Assembly (NCBI RefSeq): GCF_002865645.1
Contig: NW_020194692.1
Location: 70,208-134,207 of the forward strand
Direction of reading: 5' to 3'
From: Hyaloscypha bicolor E
Lineage: Eukaryota; Ascomycota; Leotiomycetes; Helotiales; Hyaloscyphaceae
Length of the DNA stretch: 64,000 nucleotides
In this document: in pieces, positions 33,401 through 46,421 of the stretch
Layout of the letters: each line of letters begins with the position of its first letter
Numbering within the stretch: position 1 is the first letter of the stretch
Made by a program: the position numbers and the translations under genes
Notes under the pieces: model-generated
Database searches by the model: none
The model's input: only the letters and a program-made list of their open reading frames with translations
Told to the model about the DNA's origin: nothing

Positions 33401-36400
33401 TTCAGCATGAAATCCCGGAAGGGGATATTCATGAAGAGCTGTGTGAAGAGGGAATTGAGGTAGCACGTGTTCGAGAGGTTGCGGAGACCAACATAACCGG
33501 TATGAGATCTGATAGCTTTGCTTCGGTCAAATTGGAAGCCCAAGTCGTAAACATAAGGGCCTGTTGGATTATCAGCAATGTACAAACCATATGATGAGGA
33601 GTGACATACCATCCTCAATCGCAGCATACGGAACTAGTACCGCCAACTGTACCAGGATGTTTCTGTACTGTGCTTCGTCATCCTTCACTAGATAGAAGAT
33701 GGTTTCCGTCAATGTGCGCCTAGTCAGTGGGTTGAGGAGAGGAATTCTTGGGACAATGATGTCGTCCTCGTCCTCGTCCACTGAGAGATCAGGGAAAAGG
33801 TGGTGGCGAAACAAAGCACTTCCGATTGTGCTACTAATGTCAGCTCGTGCAACCTATGGTTCGGCTTGAGAAATTTACCTGCAGGACATAAGCTTCTGGG
33901 AGGTCTTCGCCAGGGCTGTTGCATCGAACAAGAGATTTGCAAGTCCTTGGGCCACCAAATCAATGCTTTCCGGATGGCCAACACTCTGCAAAATAGTCAG
34001 TAGAATCGACAAGTACGAGATAGGGTTGCCGACCTCTTGGCAGTTGTGATTCAGTAACAAACCACCCCACTGCTTTACACAATCCTCCAGATCCAGGAAG
34101 TCGGTTGAAGTTTCGGCAAGTCTCTTGAATAATGTGTGGGCTAGGCTGAAAATTTCTTCACACTGGTACGGGTATAGAACGGCTTCGATGATCAATGACT
34201 CAATCATTGGCCAGAAAGCAACCACAAAGCTTGTCGTGGAGACTTGAGCGAGACTGGAAATGTATTAGTTGCCGCCAAAGTAGAGACTTAATAAAAATCC
34301 GGATCTTACCTCGGACTGAAGGTGCATTTGCTCATGATATGCTTAGCAACGCTCTTTCTGATGAGAGGACGAGGATCTTCCAAAAGAAGCTCCCGCAGCA
34401 ATGTGTTGCTGCCGAGATGTGAAGCAAAGTGACCCCAAAGCTCTGGATTATGAATAGAAGCTTCTAGGATTGCTTCAAATGCTCTCCAGGTCAGATGTAC
34501 CGAATTCTGTGACGATTGAATCCCCTTTGCATCGTGCAATAATTGTAAGAGGCGTTGAAGAAGAATTTCGTTCAGATAGGGAGCAATGGATGCTGGTGGT
34601 ATGGGTTCTACACATGATTAGCACACTGTATCGAAGTATTTCTGGGTTCATATACCCTTCAGAAAGTGGACAAGGCAGTCAATGAGGTGCAGGGCAAGAC
34701 AATCCCTCAAGTCGTCACTGGCACAATGATCTAAGACATCTCGATCTGAGAGTGCGGCAACAATCAGGGAAACAGCTCTCGTAAGTGCAGTCTCATTCAC
34801 ACTTCCCTATTTGAAATTAGCTAGTTGTCCTAGCTGACGCAAGTATGCAGAACTAACCTTTTGCGTCTGGCCAACAATATACTCCTTCAGCGCATGGATT
34901 GCATAGAGAGACTTGAATGGTTGGCCGAGCGGGAAGATTTCAGAATGTAGTGTGTCGGTGTCAAAATCTCTCAGCAATCGTTCGTAGACTGGGAATTTGA
35001 CCAAGAAGTAGTAAATCTTCGGCAAAGAGTTAGTATGTTGTAGGAGGGGTGGAAGATGTAATCGTACCTCTTGAGCCACCTTTTCATGCATGCTGAGATA
35101 GCCCCATAAGTCATCAAAGTGCTTCATAATCTCGTTTTCGAGAGTTGGCTTCGTCCCATTAAGGTGGATTGGGATTCCATCCGAGTCTTCGCGGCGCTGG
35201 ATAAGGACGAGACCGTTCAGGTTGAGATCATCCAAAGACTTGCATACTTCGATTTCGTCGGGGTCAAATTCCTTGCCACCGCAGTATACTTTGTAGTTCT
35301 TGAATCCGGTGACCTTTTGGAGACTAGCGAATAGAGCTGCAGCTGTATTCAACTTTCCGAGTGTCAAACTCTTGACCTCTGTGTGTTTGTTGCCATCAAA
35401 GGATTGATACTTAACAGTCAGAGGTTCGCCTGCGACGTCGGTCGTCGTAATTGTCGTCAGCGATCTTGCTTTAGGAGTAGCAAACTGCGGCTTGGATTGG
35501 TAGGCACGTAAAAACTCTCGCAATACGGCCAACGATCGGGCAAAAATCTTCTCCTGCTCCTGAAATTGGTCTTCTGATGCCACAATCACCATTCCCTCAT
35601 CGGATCCACTCGATGCGCCATCACTGAAAGTCTTCAACTTAGAAGCAGCTGTCTTCAACTGATCCAAACAACGATCAACCAACGCTAGATGGATGCTTCT
35701 TGCTTTTGCTCGTGGCAATGCCAAAATGAGTGAATGGTCGACGTAGACCTCCACAAGAATGTTGATGGCAGCCGCATCAATGGTGTTTGGTGGGGCGGTC
35801 AAGATCATGCGCCAAAGTTGCTCCAGTGCCTGAGATTCAAAGGTCCGGTCTTCTGCAATAAAGTCAGGTCGGATCTCGTCTAGCCAAGCAACTATGGCTT
35901 CTCTTGCAAAATCCAGAGCTCCGGTGGTAAAGCAATGTGGAGGGAGTTTTGGGAGGTAGTCCCGGTAGCACGACGCAATGAAGACGTTTTTGGTCGAGGA
36001 TTTCTTTGTCGCGCTATTGAGAATTAACCAAGATGAATTGCGCTCGATAATAGACTTCGATCCGCTGCTGACGAGAACGTTCCAGAGTCGTTTGCCAAGA
36101 TCTGGATTAATTGTGGCTGGTTCGTGAATAATGAGAGACATCAGTAATTCACGGCGGGCATTGCCAGCAGGGCTGTTTCTCGCCGTAGAATGACGATCTG
36201 CGGCAACAGCAGACTCCAATTCCTCAACCACCAGTTGTGTTAGGCTGTGGTCGTTGCACAGTCTTCGCAGGTCTGGATTATTTTGCCGGAGAAGTGCATT
36301 GATAACGCATATGCTTCCCGGTGCCGTAGGGGTTCTACTCGAGATATCCTCTAGGCAGCTGAGATAGATAGCAGTGCGAGCTTCAGGTCCTGGACCCTGC

Positions 36401-38668
36401 TGAAGCAGCTCTCGCAATCGGCTAGCTGCAAAGGCTTGTATCTCAGGATATCCTGTGGGGCATTCGGGGGAGATGATCGAGGACTCGCGGATGAGTCGTA
36501 CACACAAATCGTAAGGCGGAGCTCCAAGATAATGAACTTGATCGGACATCGCTTTAACCACAAGATCTTTGAATAGGTTTTGACTAAACTCCCGCATCGG
36601 AACAGTGAAGGACTCAATGGGGACATCGCACACCTTCTTGCAAAGGTAGAGGAGAGAGCGATAATCGTATAAGTTCAGGCAACGCATGACCATTCGCAGG
36701 ATAGCCTCTACCACTCTAGGATCCTGGCTGGTCATGACAGTCTGCCAGATCTTATCGGTCTGAGCCGACTTGTAGGTCTTTGTGACAATCAAGAACCCGA
36801 GGATGTTGTTACTCTCATTGATGATTTCTGGGTGAGATCCAATGCCAACAATGTAGTCAACAAGTTGATTTTCAAGGACAAATTCAGCAAAATACAGGAG
36901 TATTGGGCTGGAACTTGGATCCGGTCCCTTGTTGCGTTGATATAACTCGAGCAAATCCGAACACATTGTTGTGACCCCAATCACACGCAACTGCATTTGC
37001 GCTGAAGTGATAAGCTTCTTCAATATGGTGAACTTCCATTCTTTGGATATGACCGTTGGAAATTGTTTTCGAACTAGCATAGTATGCTGACGTCGCTTGG
37101 TCTCAAGGAGGTCGCGGGCTGCGGAAACTTCCTGGCTTATGGCAACCTTCAAGAAGAGTGGTAGGTTATACAAGTGAGCAGCCGCAGCATCTTGGCTCAG
37201 GAAGGTAACGTGTTTATCAATTATGGTCTCCAGACCAGCGGACATAAGGGTGTAAAAGTCGTACCCTTGGGATATCTTTTGCCGAGCAGCTTGGTTGATT
37301 TGTGGGTGTTGTTGATCTCCATCCTCGATATTCGCAGCTGCATCAATAAAGAGCTTGCAAGCGATTCGACAAGGATCGGTGAAGGTGTCAACCACCTTTG
37401 GATTGCGTGACATAAAGTTCAACTGCCCTCGGACGAGCTTAGTCAGAGCCAAGATGGTGCCTCCTTCGGTCTGAAAGCTGTCGGACATCAGAGCAGCATC
37501 ATCATCCCAATTCCACGAGTAATGCGTCTCGAGATTGCGGCCAATGTGCGAATGTTCCTCTTTTCGGAGCAGAAAGCTGAAGGCGCAAAGGTAGACACGA
37601 GATCCAAGATCCGGCTCCTGATCATTGTTCGCCCGCGCATAGTACTCCAATGTTCGGACATCCATGGCCAAAAATTTACCAGCAAGTCGAGCAAATTGGC
37701 AGAGCATTTCAGTCAGCGCCTGGCGACTCTCGCGGCTCTTACGAAGGAAGTCTCCAAAGAAGCGGCTTAAGAAGTCAGCAAGAGATTCCGGAGGACTAGG
37801 AAGAAGGAGGCTCACCTGCGATAACTCAAAGCCCATATTAAATCCGGAAGGACACCCCAGAATTCCCGATGCTTAGCATACGTTCGATAGAACGACTCGA
37901 GATCTTGGTTCGCAAGTAGGTATTGCTCAATCCAATCACGGATCTTGCAAAAGGCTATATCGTCATCAATCGCATCTGCGGAAGTCAATAATTGTAGGTT
38001 ACATATTGGTATTGGATCCACGTACCATATTGAAGAAATCTAGCAAGTCTACCGATCGTATTGGCCAGTGTTTCTCCTTCAGCATTGTATGGGAAGTTTA
38101 ACATAGGATCGAGATAGACAGGATCATCGTTGATGATGGCCACCGGCGGGTCATCGTTGATGAACTCCAAATCATCGACAAGCTCAACTTGTGGACTTCC
38201 TATTGGGGATGCAGAAGATGATGGAGTTTCTATTGGTGGGATAGTGGATAGTGCATCGCTCTCTGATTCAACGCTGATGCGGGTACCAGCATCGTCTGCC
38301 GCATGTACCATCTTGGAGGGAGTTGACGGAGATGGCGGAGAGGAGGGTATGGCTTCGAGAGGTCGGTTGGTTCGCAGGTTTATGGTGACTCGACTCGAGG
38401 TTGGCTCTGTAGGTGGTTGTTCGGAAGGCTCTCGCGTAGGGGTGGAAGGAGGAGGGTCAGCTTCAGCCTTGGGATTTTCTTCTCGCAGCAACATTGAATC
38501 CGGCACAACGTCCGTATCCCGAGCTGTGTCCACCGACCGACTCCGTGATCCTCCGTTGGAGACTCGCTGTCGTTTTCGCGAAACTTGCTCGGTGACGTCG
38601 TCGAAGGGGTTTGGGCGTCCTGAGCAAGGCTCTGAGGAAATCGCACGTTCTCGCCGAGCCTCATCCAT
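30455..38668 (-). CDS. Large USP-family ubiquitin hydrolase
   Basis: Very large cysteine deubiquitinase (about 2,500 residues) of the USP/UBP family C19, laid out like metazoan USP9X/USP34. A disordered Pro/Ser/Thr N terminus (residues 1-200, with a KRQR basic patch) is followed by about 1,300 helical residues. A ubiquitin-like segment lies around 35200-35450 (TVKYQSFDGNKHTEVKSLTL and YKVYCGGKEFDPDE). The catalytic domain has the Cys box GLRNLSNTCYLNS (about 33500), a zinc-binding CSGCDRHVDAVKR, LIFHLKRFDFN, and the His box SGHYYSF followed by WIEFND. A long C-terminal helical region ends in an acidic tail at 30455. About ten introns, some divisible by three and stop-free. All catalytic elements are kept. 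Confidence 0.92.
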
Positions 38669-39577
38669 TTGGCAGGTACGCTAGGCAACTGCTTCGGGGA
38701 GTGTCGTGAGCAGTAATAGCCCTGCAGCTGAAGAGCTCAGAAGCTGATCAAGAGGGATGGCATAAGGTGAGGAAGCCCATGAGGTTGACGGGTTTTAGGC
38801 GAGAGGGAAAAGGTCGGAGAAGCTTTTGGAGGGGTATCTGGTGTCAGAGGAGCCCTTTGGTAGGTGTGCAGATGGCAGATGCAGATCTAGAAGTAATTCT
38901 GGGGGTGTGGCCAGGCCAGCTGCATGGAAGCATCCAGGACAATTTTGAAGATGGGTTGTGAAGCTCTCGACTTCAGAATTGCTTATCGAAGAGCTTCCCC
39001 CTCCACGAACTCAACGCGTTACCGACTAACATCGACGCTAACGCAAAGGGGTAAGGCGGGGCTGTCAAACAGGTAAGCGAGCAAACCAGACAAGAGACTT
39101 CCAGGCTGCAAGATGGACATACAAAGCAGCATTGATTATCAAAGTCGGACATTTGTCTATCGTACTTGGGCAGAGGTCTTTAATATTCTAGAATATGCAT
39201 GATATTTAAAGAGAGCAGTGGTCTATTGAACGTGTGATAACGTAGAGGAATATAAGATAGGGAGTATTTGAAATGTCCAACTTGGCTTGGGATATTGAGG
39301 AGTGCCGCTTGGTGGAGGTGATGCCGAGACGATCAATTGATGCACCGAATCGCCATAAATTATTGGCGGATGTTATCGGATGTCGTGCCAGGGCAAACAT
39401 AAGAAAGCGACACACCATCGAAGACTACACTCTCAATTCTTTAAGGGGAAATCAATTGAAGTCTGCCCTGATACTTCGTGATGTCCTGGTCCCATTTACC
39501 TAGGTCCACTCCACAAACGAAAGCCTGCCGAAAATAAATTTCGCCGATCGGCAACCTGCTGCCTGCGTCATCCAGCC
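38669..39577. promoter_or_regulatory. Divergent USP/POP3 intergenic region
   Basis: About 0.9 kb between two divergent housekeeping genes. It must hold both promoters. No coding or RNA gene was recognised. Confidence 0.45.
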
Positions 39578-40831
39578 ATGGCCACTAAACCAAAGACCAT
39601 CTTTCAGTCTGAATCCCCTTTCACAGAGATAAAATGGTATGTTGACACAATAGTTGATTATAGAACGTGAAATTAACGTGTTTTAGGCCCGAAATCTCGC
39701 CCCAGAACCAGGACATGATCCTAGAGCTTCTCTGCAGGTACATAGAACATTCCATCCCCAGCATCGACCCACAATGGCACAGTCATTGTTTATTCATCTA
39801 TCAAAGAAGACCAGATAGTCTGACCAGTGTTTCACAGCCTCTTATCACCGATTGGCCAATACCAAACAACCAACACCACGCCATCGAAAGGCAAGAGAAG
39901 TAAGAAGCGGAAGAGGAAGGAAGACAAGTTGAAAGGAGAGGAATCGGATTTTCCGAGACCTCCGCCACTAGAAATTTCTTCATTTGTTGTGGTTGGCTTG
40001 AACAGTATTACTCGAAGTCTAGAAACCTTGTCGCAGAAGTCAAAGGCGTTGAGAAACGTTGACTGCGAGAAGAATGATGCTGGTCGAGGTCCACAGTCTC
40101 CGAAGCCAGCAGCTGAGAGCAAGATCGATGCTGGTCAAGTCTCCCAGCGTCCCGCATCTGAAGCAAATGCCGAGGGTTTAAATATCTCTGAAAAGCCCCT
40201 CAATGGTGCTGGCCAATATATATCGCCTGGCTCCTCTGCAGAAAAGAGCGAAAAGAGAACTGGTGGCCAAACTTCGCACCCTCTGGCGTCGGGAGCGAAG
40301 CATCAAGCTTTGAACGACGCTGAAAAGCCTCCGGAACTTGCTGCTCAGAACATGCAATCCTCCATCTCCGAGGAAAAGAGCGAGAAGAGCGACACTACGC
40401 AGCTTCCAGCTTCTGAAGATATAGGCGAGACTGCAAAGGAGCTTCTCGTTGAGGATGTTCATCGTCATTTCTCTGCCATTTTCGTCACTCAAGCATCGCA
40501 GCCACCAATTTTACGTGCGCATCTACCTCAACTCGTTACCACTGCGTCTCTTGCAAATCCGGAGCTACCGGTCACGAGACTTGTCCAACTCCCAAAGGGC
40601 TGCGAGGCCCGACTCTCCGAAGCTCTTGCTCTTCCCAGAGTCTCTTTCATTGGTATACTGGATGGTGCTCCACATTCTAAGTCGCTTGTAGATCTTGCTC
40701 GAGAGTGTGTGCCTGTTATAGAGATACCCTGGCTAGAAGAGGCAAAGAAGTCTGAGTATCTGCCTCTGAAGATCAATGCTATCGAGAGCTTTGTACATGT
40801 AGCAGCAAAGAAAGTGGAGAAGTCAGCTTGA
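39578..40831 (+). CDS. POP3: RNase P/MRP subunit Pop3
   Basis: Protein subunit of nuclear RNase P and RNase MRP, which process tRNA 5' ends and pre-rRNA. Three exons (introns 39637-39686 and 39738-39837) give 367 residues. The N terminus has SPFTEIKWPEISPQNQDMI, then a very basic GKRSKKRKRKEDK and the L7Ae-like fold beginning FVVVGLNSITRSLE. It resumes at HFSAIFVTQASQPPILRAHL, VQLPKGCEARLSEAL, RVSFIGILDGAPHSKSL and VPVIEIPWL. Between these two halves (about residues 110-230) is a hydrophilic insert with repeated SEK and EKP elements. Fungal Pop3 proteins vary in this loop, but the length here is notable. Assignment is from recalled family resemblance. Confidence 0.8.
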
Positions 40832-41551
40832 GGGGCTTTCTCAGGCATCAACGAACAATATGGACTAATAGAAATCGGCTCCTCTTTACTTGAATCTCTT
40901 CCTGCAGTCATTGAACATTGGCCATGAGGTGTCTGCTCAAAGTGAAGCAGTCCCGTGACTTGCACGTGCGAGGCACGTGTTCACCTTTGAATTGACACTT
41001 CGGTGCGTTGAAGAGACCAGTTGAGATCAAAGATGAATGTCAATTGGTCATTGCCATCATAGAGGCCTTTCAATTTTGCCTTGCCTTGCCTTGCCTTGCC
41101 TTGCCTTGCCTTTGTTGTGCTGCCCCAATCGTGCTGAGGTGCTGATAGTCTCAACTAAAGAGGCAAGTTGGCGATGTCAACAACAGCCCATCAGACCGTT
41201 TTGACCAAACATCCCCGCTAGCCTCAACTACCCCTCTTTGAAATCAGCAAATAAGGTCACTCGAATTTAGGTTTAGTCAGAAAAGCGGATCCCATTGTTC
41301 TGAAGCCATTCGGAGGATCTGGCGGTTCACTGTTTTGTCACATCAAGCCGCCGATATCACCCTTCCACGCTTTTCCTTTCAATTACAAAATTTCCCCCAT
41401 AACAACCTTTCCATCCCAACACCTTCCTCCTTCAGCACTCTTTTTTCAACACTCCACCCTCCCTTCGCACCTTCTGCATCCCCTGAATTGCGTTCAACCC
41501 TACATCACTTTCAATCCACGCATCCACGCATCTTGATCGATCTACGCCATT
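40832..41551. other. Intergenic with TTGCC repeat
   Basis: Holds a (TTGCC)7 repeat at 41076-41110 and a pyrimidine-rich leader (about 41350-41540) upstream of the next start codon, likely 5' UTR. Confidence 0.55.
41076..41110. repeat. TTGCC pentanucleotide repeat (7 units)
   Basis: Seven perfect TTGCC units in the intergenic region between POP3 and the RWA-motif gene. Confidence 0.92.
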
Positions 41552-43851
41552 ATGGCTTCATTCAGCGGTGGAGGTGGTGGCTTTGGCGGCCCTAGAGGTC
41601 TTCCCCAAGGGGTGACCCAGGCACAATTAGACGAAATCAAGTCCTTCAATGCAGGTTTGACTCAGGCTGGGAACAAGTCCCGTCCCCTTCGTTCTCGCGG
41701 CAGTGGTCTCAACCGTGGCCTTGGATCTGGTATTTCACCAGGCCGCGGTGGAAGCTATAGCGCGTCCAGCACTCCTCGCTCTGGCAGCGGTGCTGGATAT
41801 GGTGGCGGAGCCTCTTACAGCGTTGGACCAAGCACTCCATTGCCAATTGCAAAGCCGACTGCTCGAGAAGCAGCTCCAGTTCATCTTCGAGGCCGCGTCG
41901 ATGTCTCCAAGACCCGATGGGCCAAGTTGGACGACAGTGGAGCCGGTACTTTGGGTAGTCATACTATCGGTCCCTTGAACTCTGTAGCAACTCCTCCCAA
42001 GTCTCGCAGCAGATCTCCGACTCGCAGCTCCATCTTGACCACCCAATGTTCTCAGCCAAGCCCGCCAAAGCTTCAGGAGCAGCGAGTTCCTACCTTCCAA
42101 CCATTGCAAAATGTCGAGCAAGGCCAGGTTACGCAAGATCCTCAATCGACCCCACCAACGTTCCAGCAACAGCCAGCTCCAGTTTTCCAAACTTCGCAGA
42201 ATGTCGAGCCAGGTCAAAATTCAGTCAGTCGCATTCCGACCCCACCAGGTCGTGTACGTATTGTCAGCAACTGGAGCCCTGATGATCCTTCGAAGCCATT
42301 CATTCCGGCACATCTTCGTCAGGATTCCTGCCGCAAGGCTCTCGAGGATATCTCCAAGATGACAGGTCGTCGTAAGTTCTCCCTCCAACCTGGATCCTAC
42401 TTCTTCTAACAACCTCCAGCATACTTGGAGATCACTTCCGATGGCATGTCGATTCCTGCTCATCCTTCTCATCTTATCAACAGTATGTTGATGATCTTGT
42501 CTTGCCACCCATTCTGTACTGACTTGATACAGTGACAAGTCCTGGTTCCACCCTCGCCCCTGTTCCCGTACGCCGTCAGGCGGATGTCGATCAACAAAAC
42601 TGGCTCAACTTGGTCAGCAACAAAAAGCAAGGCACCGAGGCGAACTCGTCTGTTGATGCGCCCGACATGGCTGGTAACACAAGCATGACCAATAATACCG
42701 CAAATGCGCAGCCAATGCTCTTCGAGTCTCGATGGGCACCTGCTGTTGACACGGCTCAATCAAACGGTTTTGCTTTCGCGTTCTCTGCTACTCCGGCACC
42801 TTCAGCACCGACAACTTCTGGATGGGGAGCCTCTGTTCAACAGACTGCGTTTCAATCTCAGCCCACTCTTGCTAAAACTGGCGGTGGATGGGATACTGCG
42901 GGCACAACTCGATGGGCTCAATTGCAACTGGATGCTGGTTCTGGCAGCGGAACTCTGACTCAGGCTGCTGGTTTCGGATCGGCCCCAGTTCCTCCATCCA
43001 ACACGGGTGATTTTAGTAACACAACTCCGACTCAAGGTGGCTTTTGTTGGGGTACGGCTCCTACTGCTCCTGTTCAGAAGGCTCAGGCTGCTTCTGGATG
43101 GGGTCAGCAAACTATAGCTGCGGCTCAACCTATTCCTGCGAACAACGGTGGTTGGGATAATGGAGTTCCTGCCCAGAATCCTGATACTCTTGCCCCTACT
43201 TCTGGCCATACTCGGATTCCATCACAATCTACGTCGGATGTTGAGATGACTGGCGGCAATTCCTTACTGGACACACCAGTCGGTGAGCTCAACCTCTCAA
43301 ATGATCCTATGAACCAGGTGTTAAATGCAATGCCATCTCTGGCGGATTCTCAATGGGCTACGCCAAGTTGGAATGCACCAAATGCACCCGCTACTGCCTC
43401 TGGTCGTCAGTCTCAGGGCCATGCCCAAATTTCTACATCCAACCGCCCATTCGAGACTGGCAGACAACCCTTGTCCGAGACCGCTCCAGGCGGCTTCTCG
43501 TACAACAATACGCAAATCAACCAAACCCATGCGACTCCAGGCAGTGGCTGGCCAAACTCCACTATTCCTCCACAAGCTCAGCCTTTTGCTGCTCCCTTCA
43601 ATGTCGCTGAGTTCAACAATCGTGTGACACAGGAGCTCATGCAGGTTTCTAGGAGTGGTAGCACTCTTGCTCAACCTGCTCAGCCTTTGCAACCTGTTCA
43701 GCGACCTCAACCTGCTGGTTACGGTCCACCACACCTCCGGAATGCTCCACAGGGTGTCAACCGAACCATTCCAGGCCGGCCAACTGAAAACGCTCCACCA
43801 AAGAAGGAGGACAAGGTCCAATACCTGAAGGACTCTCGGTGGGCTCACTGA
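41552..43851 (+). CDS. Disordered protein with repeated RWA motifs
   Basis: Three exons (introns 42372-42419 and 42483-42532) give 733 residues of unknown function. The N terminus is Gly-rich (SGGGGGFGGPRGLPQG), with an RG-type stretch up to about residue 90. The rest is rich in Gln, Pro, Ser, Asn and Trp with no predicted fold. A short motif recurs: TRWAKL, SRWAPA, TRWAQL, SQWATP and finally SRWAH at the very C terminus, along with many GW/SGW dipeptides (SGWGAS, GGWDTA, SGWGQQ, GGWDNG, SGWPNS). GW repeats are used by some RNA-silencing factors to bind Argonaute (known for the GW182 class). That role here is only an idea. RGG-like and GW content suggests an RNA-associated protein. No signal peptide or membrane segment. 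Confidence 0.75.
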
Positions 43852-45367
43852 AAGCAAGTTTTTCTGCCATTCCACAGAAGAATTTACTGACAATCAAAAG
43901 TGGGTTTTGCAAGGGGAATATCGAGCATCGTCTCAGCCTTCGCTTTTATCAGCGGCTGATATTTTCGAGCTCGACAACTCTTCTTGTACAGTACCAATGC
44001 ACATATTTTGTCGATGCAGATCGGATACGACTAAGACAGTGCCGCAGTGAAAACTTTGGGTGTTCTCGCGGTCACTATTATTCGCTTCTGATCTTCTGGC
44101 AGCTTTTCATTCTGCAACAAAAGCATCTTTTGCGTTGCTGACCGATCAATAAATGGTGTTTATCTTCTTTCTGTTTTTCATTCATGAGCATGGCGTTGCG
44201 GACGCCAAAAGCTTGCATACTTTCACGCATTGGTCGGCGTTCGGTATTCATCCTGGATGCATGTTCGCGCACGTCACGGAGGATCTGCAGGTTTTCTCTC
44301 TACCAATTGCATGCATTTATGGGAGTTCGGTCACGGATGCAATGTTCACGCATGGTGTGGCGGAATTGCTTGCAAATTTCCCGTCGATTGCACGCACATG
44401 CTGCGAATACCCTGCTGCCTTTTCTTTTCTTTTCCAAAAATGGCGAGCATGGCGATGAGACATGAGAGTCAGATAGCTGTGGCCAGAGGGGGATGTAACT
44501 AGCTCAGCACTCTGATAGCAATGAATCAAGACACATAAAATAAATGTCCGATGACCCAAACTTCATTGAGACGGAAACAAGAGATTCGGGCTTCAAGCCA
44601 GTAACTTACACAACAATTGCAGTATTTTCATTTCACCCTTTCCTCTGCCAAATAACACAGACTTGTGCACCCCTCATCAAAGACCCCTCACGTCATCATT
44701 TTACACCGCCCTCATTAGACGTTAGCTTTTATCAAGGTATCACACGATACCTCTTCTCACACTCGTGAAAGATCTGATGCAAAATAACATATTAGAGAAG
44801 GAACAGGAGATATTTGAAAATAATTTCCTAGTCGCCTCAATTCATTGCATAGGAGCCTCATTCTAAACTAATAAGTTCCTCGGGAACGACGCTGATATAT
44901 CGCAAATGCCGATCGTTTCACGCGGCGTCTTCGGGGCAGACAATGATTCATTTCCCGAAGACTTTTGTTTGTTGATCGTATGGGGCGAGAGGCTTTCTGA
45001 CGGCTTTCAGTTAGGAAGGAAGGGGATGTGGTTGTTGACCTTAAGGTTCTTTATGGCAGGGAAGGGGCGAGGAATGATTCAGATTGAACTGCAAATGGAA
45101 ATTGACAGGGATGCTGGGAATTGTTCTTGATAGTTTGAAAAAGAGTTTAATTGCATGATGAAATATCATCTAACTTCTTCCGAACTTGTTCACAGGGCAA
45201 AGAGTGATTCTAACAATGACTCTTCGAAGCTATAAAATTTGAGAGAAACGTTGTCGTTCAAGCTCAGTGAGTTGCTCCGCAGATATCGATTCATCAGGTA
45301 CCTTGCTGTGCGGTAAGGCAAGACGCCACACCCCGTCCTTTAAAACCGCCATCGAGATCCCACTGCT
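43852..45367. other. Intergenic, short dispersed repeat
   Basis: 3' flank of the RWA gene. A related string of about 20 bases (TGCAT..TTCRCGCA) occurs three times at 44213-44232, 44255-44273 and 44335-44353. No coding gene is supported. Confidence 0.45.
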
Positions 45368-45691
45368 CTAGTGTATTTTCAACTGATCCTCAGTAGCATG
45401 ATGTTCAGATCTCATGTGTTTCCGCCAATGATCTTTCCTACTCCACCCGAGCGTCCGGCAACGCAACTTTTCGGGCTTCAACGAGTCCTGGCAAAAGTCG
45501 AGAGGATAGAAGTACTTGATAGTGGTGTTGTGTACGCTGTTATCGTGCCTCGCAAGATCCTTCCGAGTTGGGAAGCCTTTGTTGCACTGATGACATTTTG
45601 CTGGGCGAATGTGATGCTTTTGGTGGCCGTTGGAAAATAATGAGATCCTGGTCAGGTATGAGGAGTAGAAAATACTGACCGGAGCCCACAA
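45368..45691 (-). CDS. C2H2 zinc-finger protein (partial model)
   Basis: Open frame whose useful part begins near HQKHHIRPAKC. It has one canonical C2H2 finger (C-x2-C-x12-H-x4-H in CHQCNKGFPTRKDLARHD). A second, atypical finger follows (CQDSLKPEKLRC then GWSRKDHWRKHMRSEH), the pattern typical of fungal transcription factors. Only about 107 residues are open, and the true start is not clear. Upstream minus-strand frames (45692-46182) could supply exons, but no splice pair convinced me. It may be a short regulator or the 3' end of a decayed longer gene. Confidence 0.5.
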   Translation of the reverse strand: MWAPVSIFYSSYLTRISLFSNGHQKHHIRPAKCHQCNKGFPTRKDLARHDNSVHNTTIKYFYPLDFCQDSLKPEKLRCRTLGWSRKDHWRKHMRSEHHATEDQLKIH

Positions 45692-46421
45692 CGCCGGGGA
45701 ACATTTTCTTGAAAACCTCTTGCCCGTGCCCTAGCTGCATATATATGGTGGAGGTGGACCTGAAACTACGGTTGGGAAGCTCTTTGACCAGTGTATTGTG
45801 GTACGTTGCGTATTTGCCCACCTCGACTCTGTCCCAGGGAGTATTTTGAAGCTGTGACTAGTAGGATGATCTTAGTATGAGTTGATCGTTGAGATTGACA
45901 GAACGACGCTTTGAATTTGTAATGTCTCAACGGTGAATGTGTGACTGTGCTGATGAGAAGGGAATGAAACAGGGAGAAATCCGGAAGCAAGCTTACTCCT
46001 TTCCTGACCCGAGCACAAAACAAGGTTGTGGAGGAACCCAACCAAATGTGCGGGCTCCAGTACAAGTAGGCCTCCTTCCCCCCTCGGGATTCATTTGAAA
46101 GTTCGACCTTTGTCCACTCATAGGTTACCTCCAACCAAGACACCCGGCATGAACTCCACACGCACATTGGCTCGAAAGCCATAGCTGACTGGCACTATGC
46201 CCATGCCCTTGCCCTCACCCTCACCCTCGCCACCGCCTTCACTGGTGTCGCCTGCCTCATTCTTTCAGCAACCCTCGGCCAATGAAACTCATTATCACGT
46301 GGGACTCCATGGCTCAGCTGAAGCCTGATGAGTCCCCTACCCTTTTAATTTACTTATTAGATAAAGGGCCTCGATTTACAATCTCTCGCCGAGCGCCATA
46401 CCACTTCTGGATGCCGCTGCG

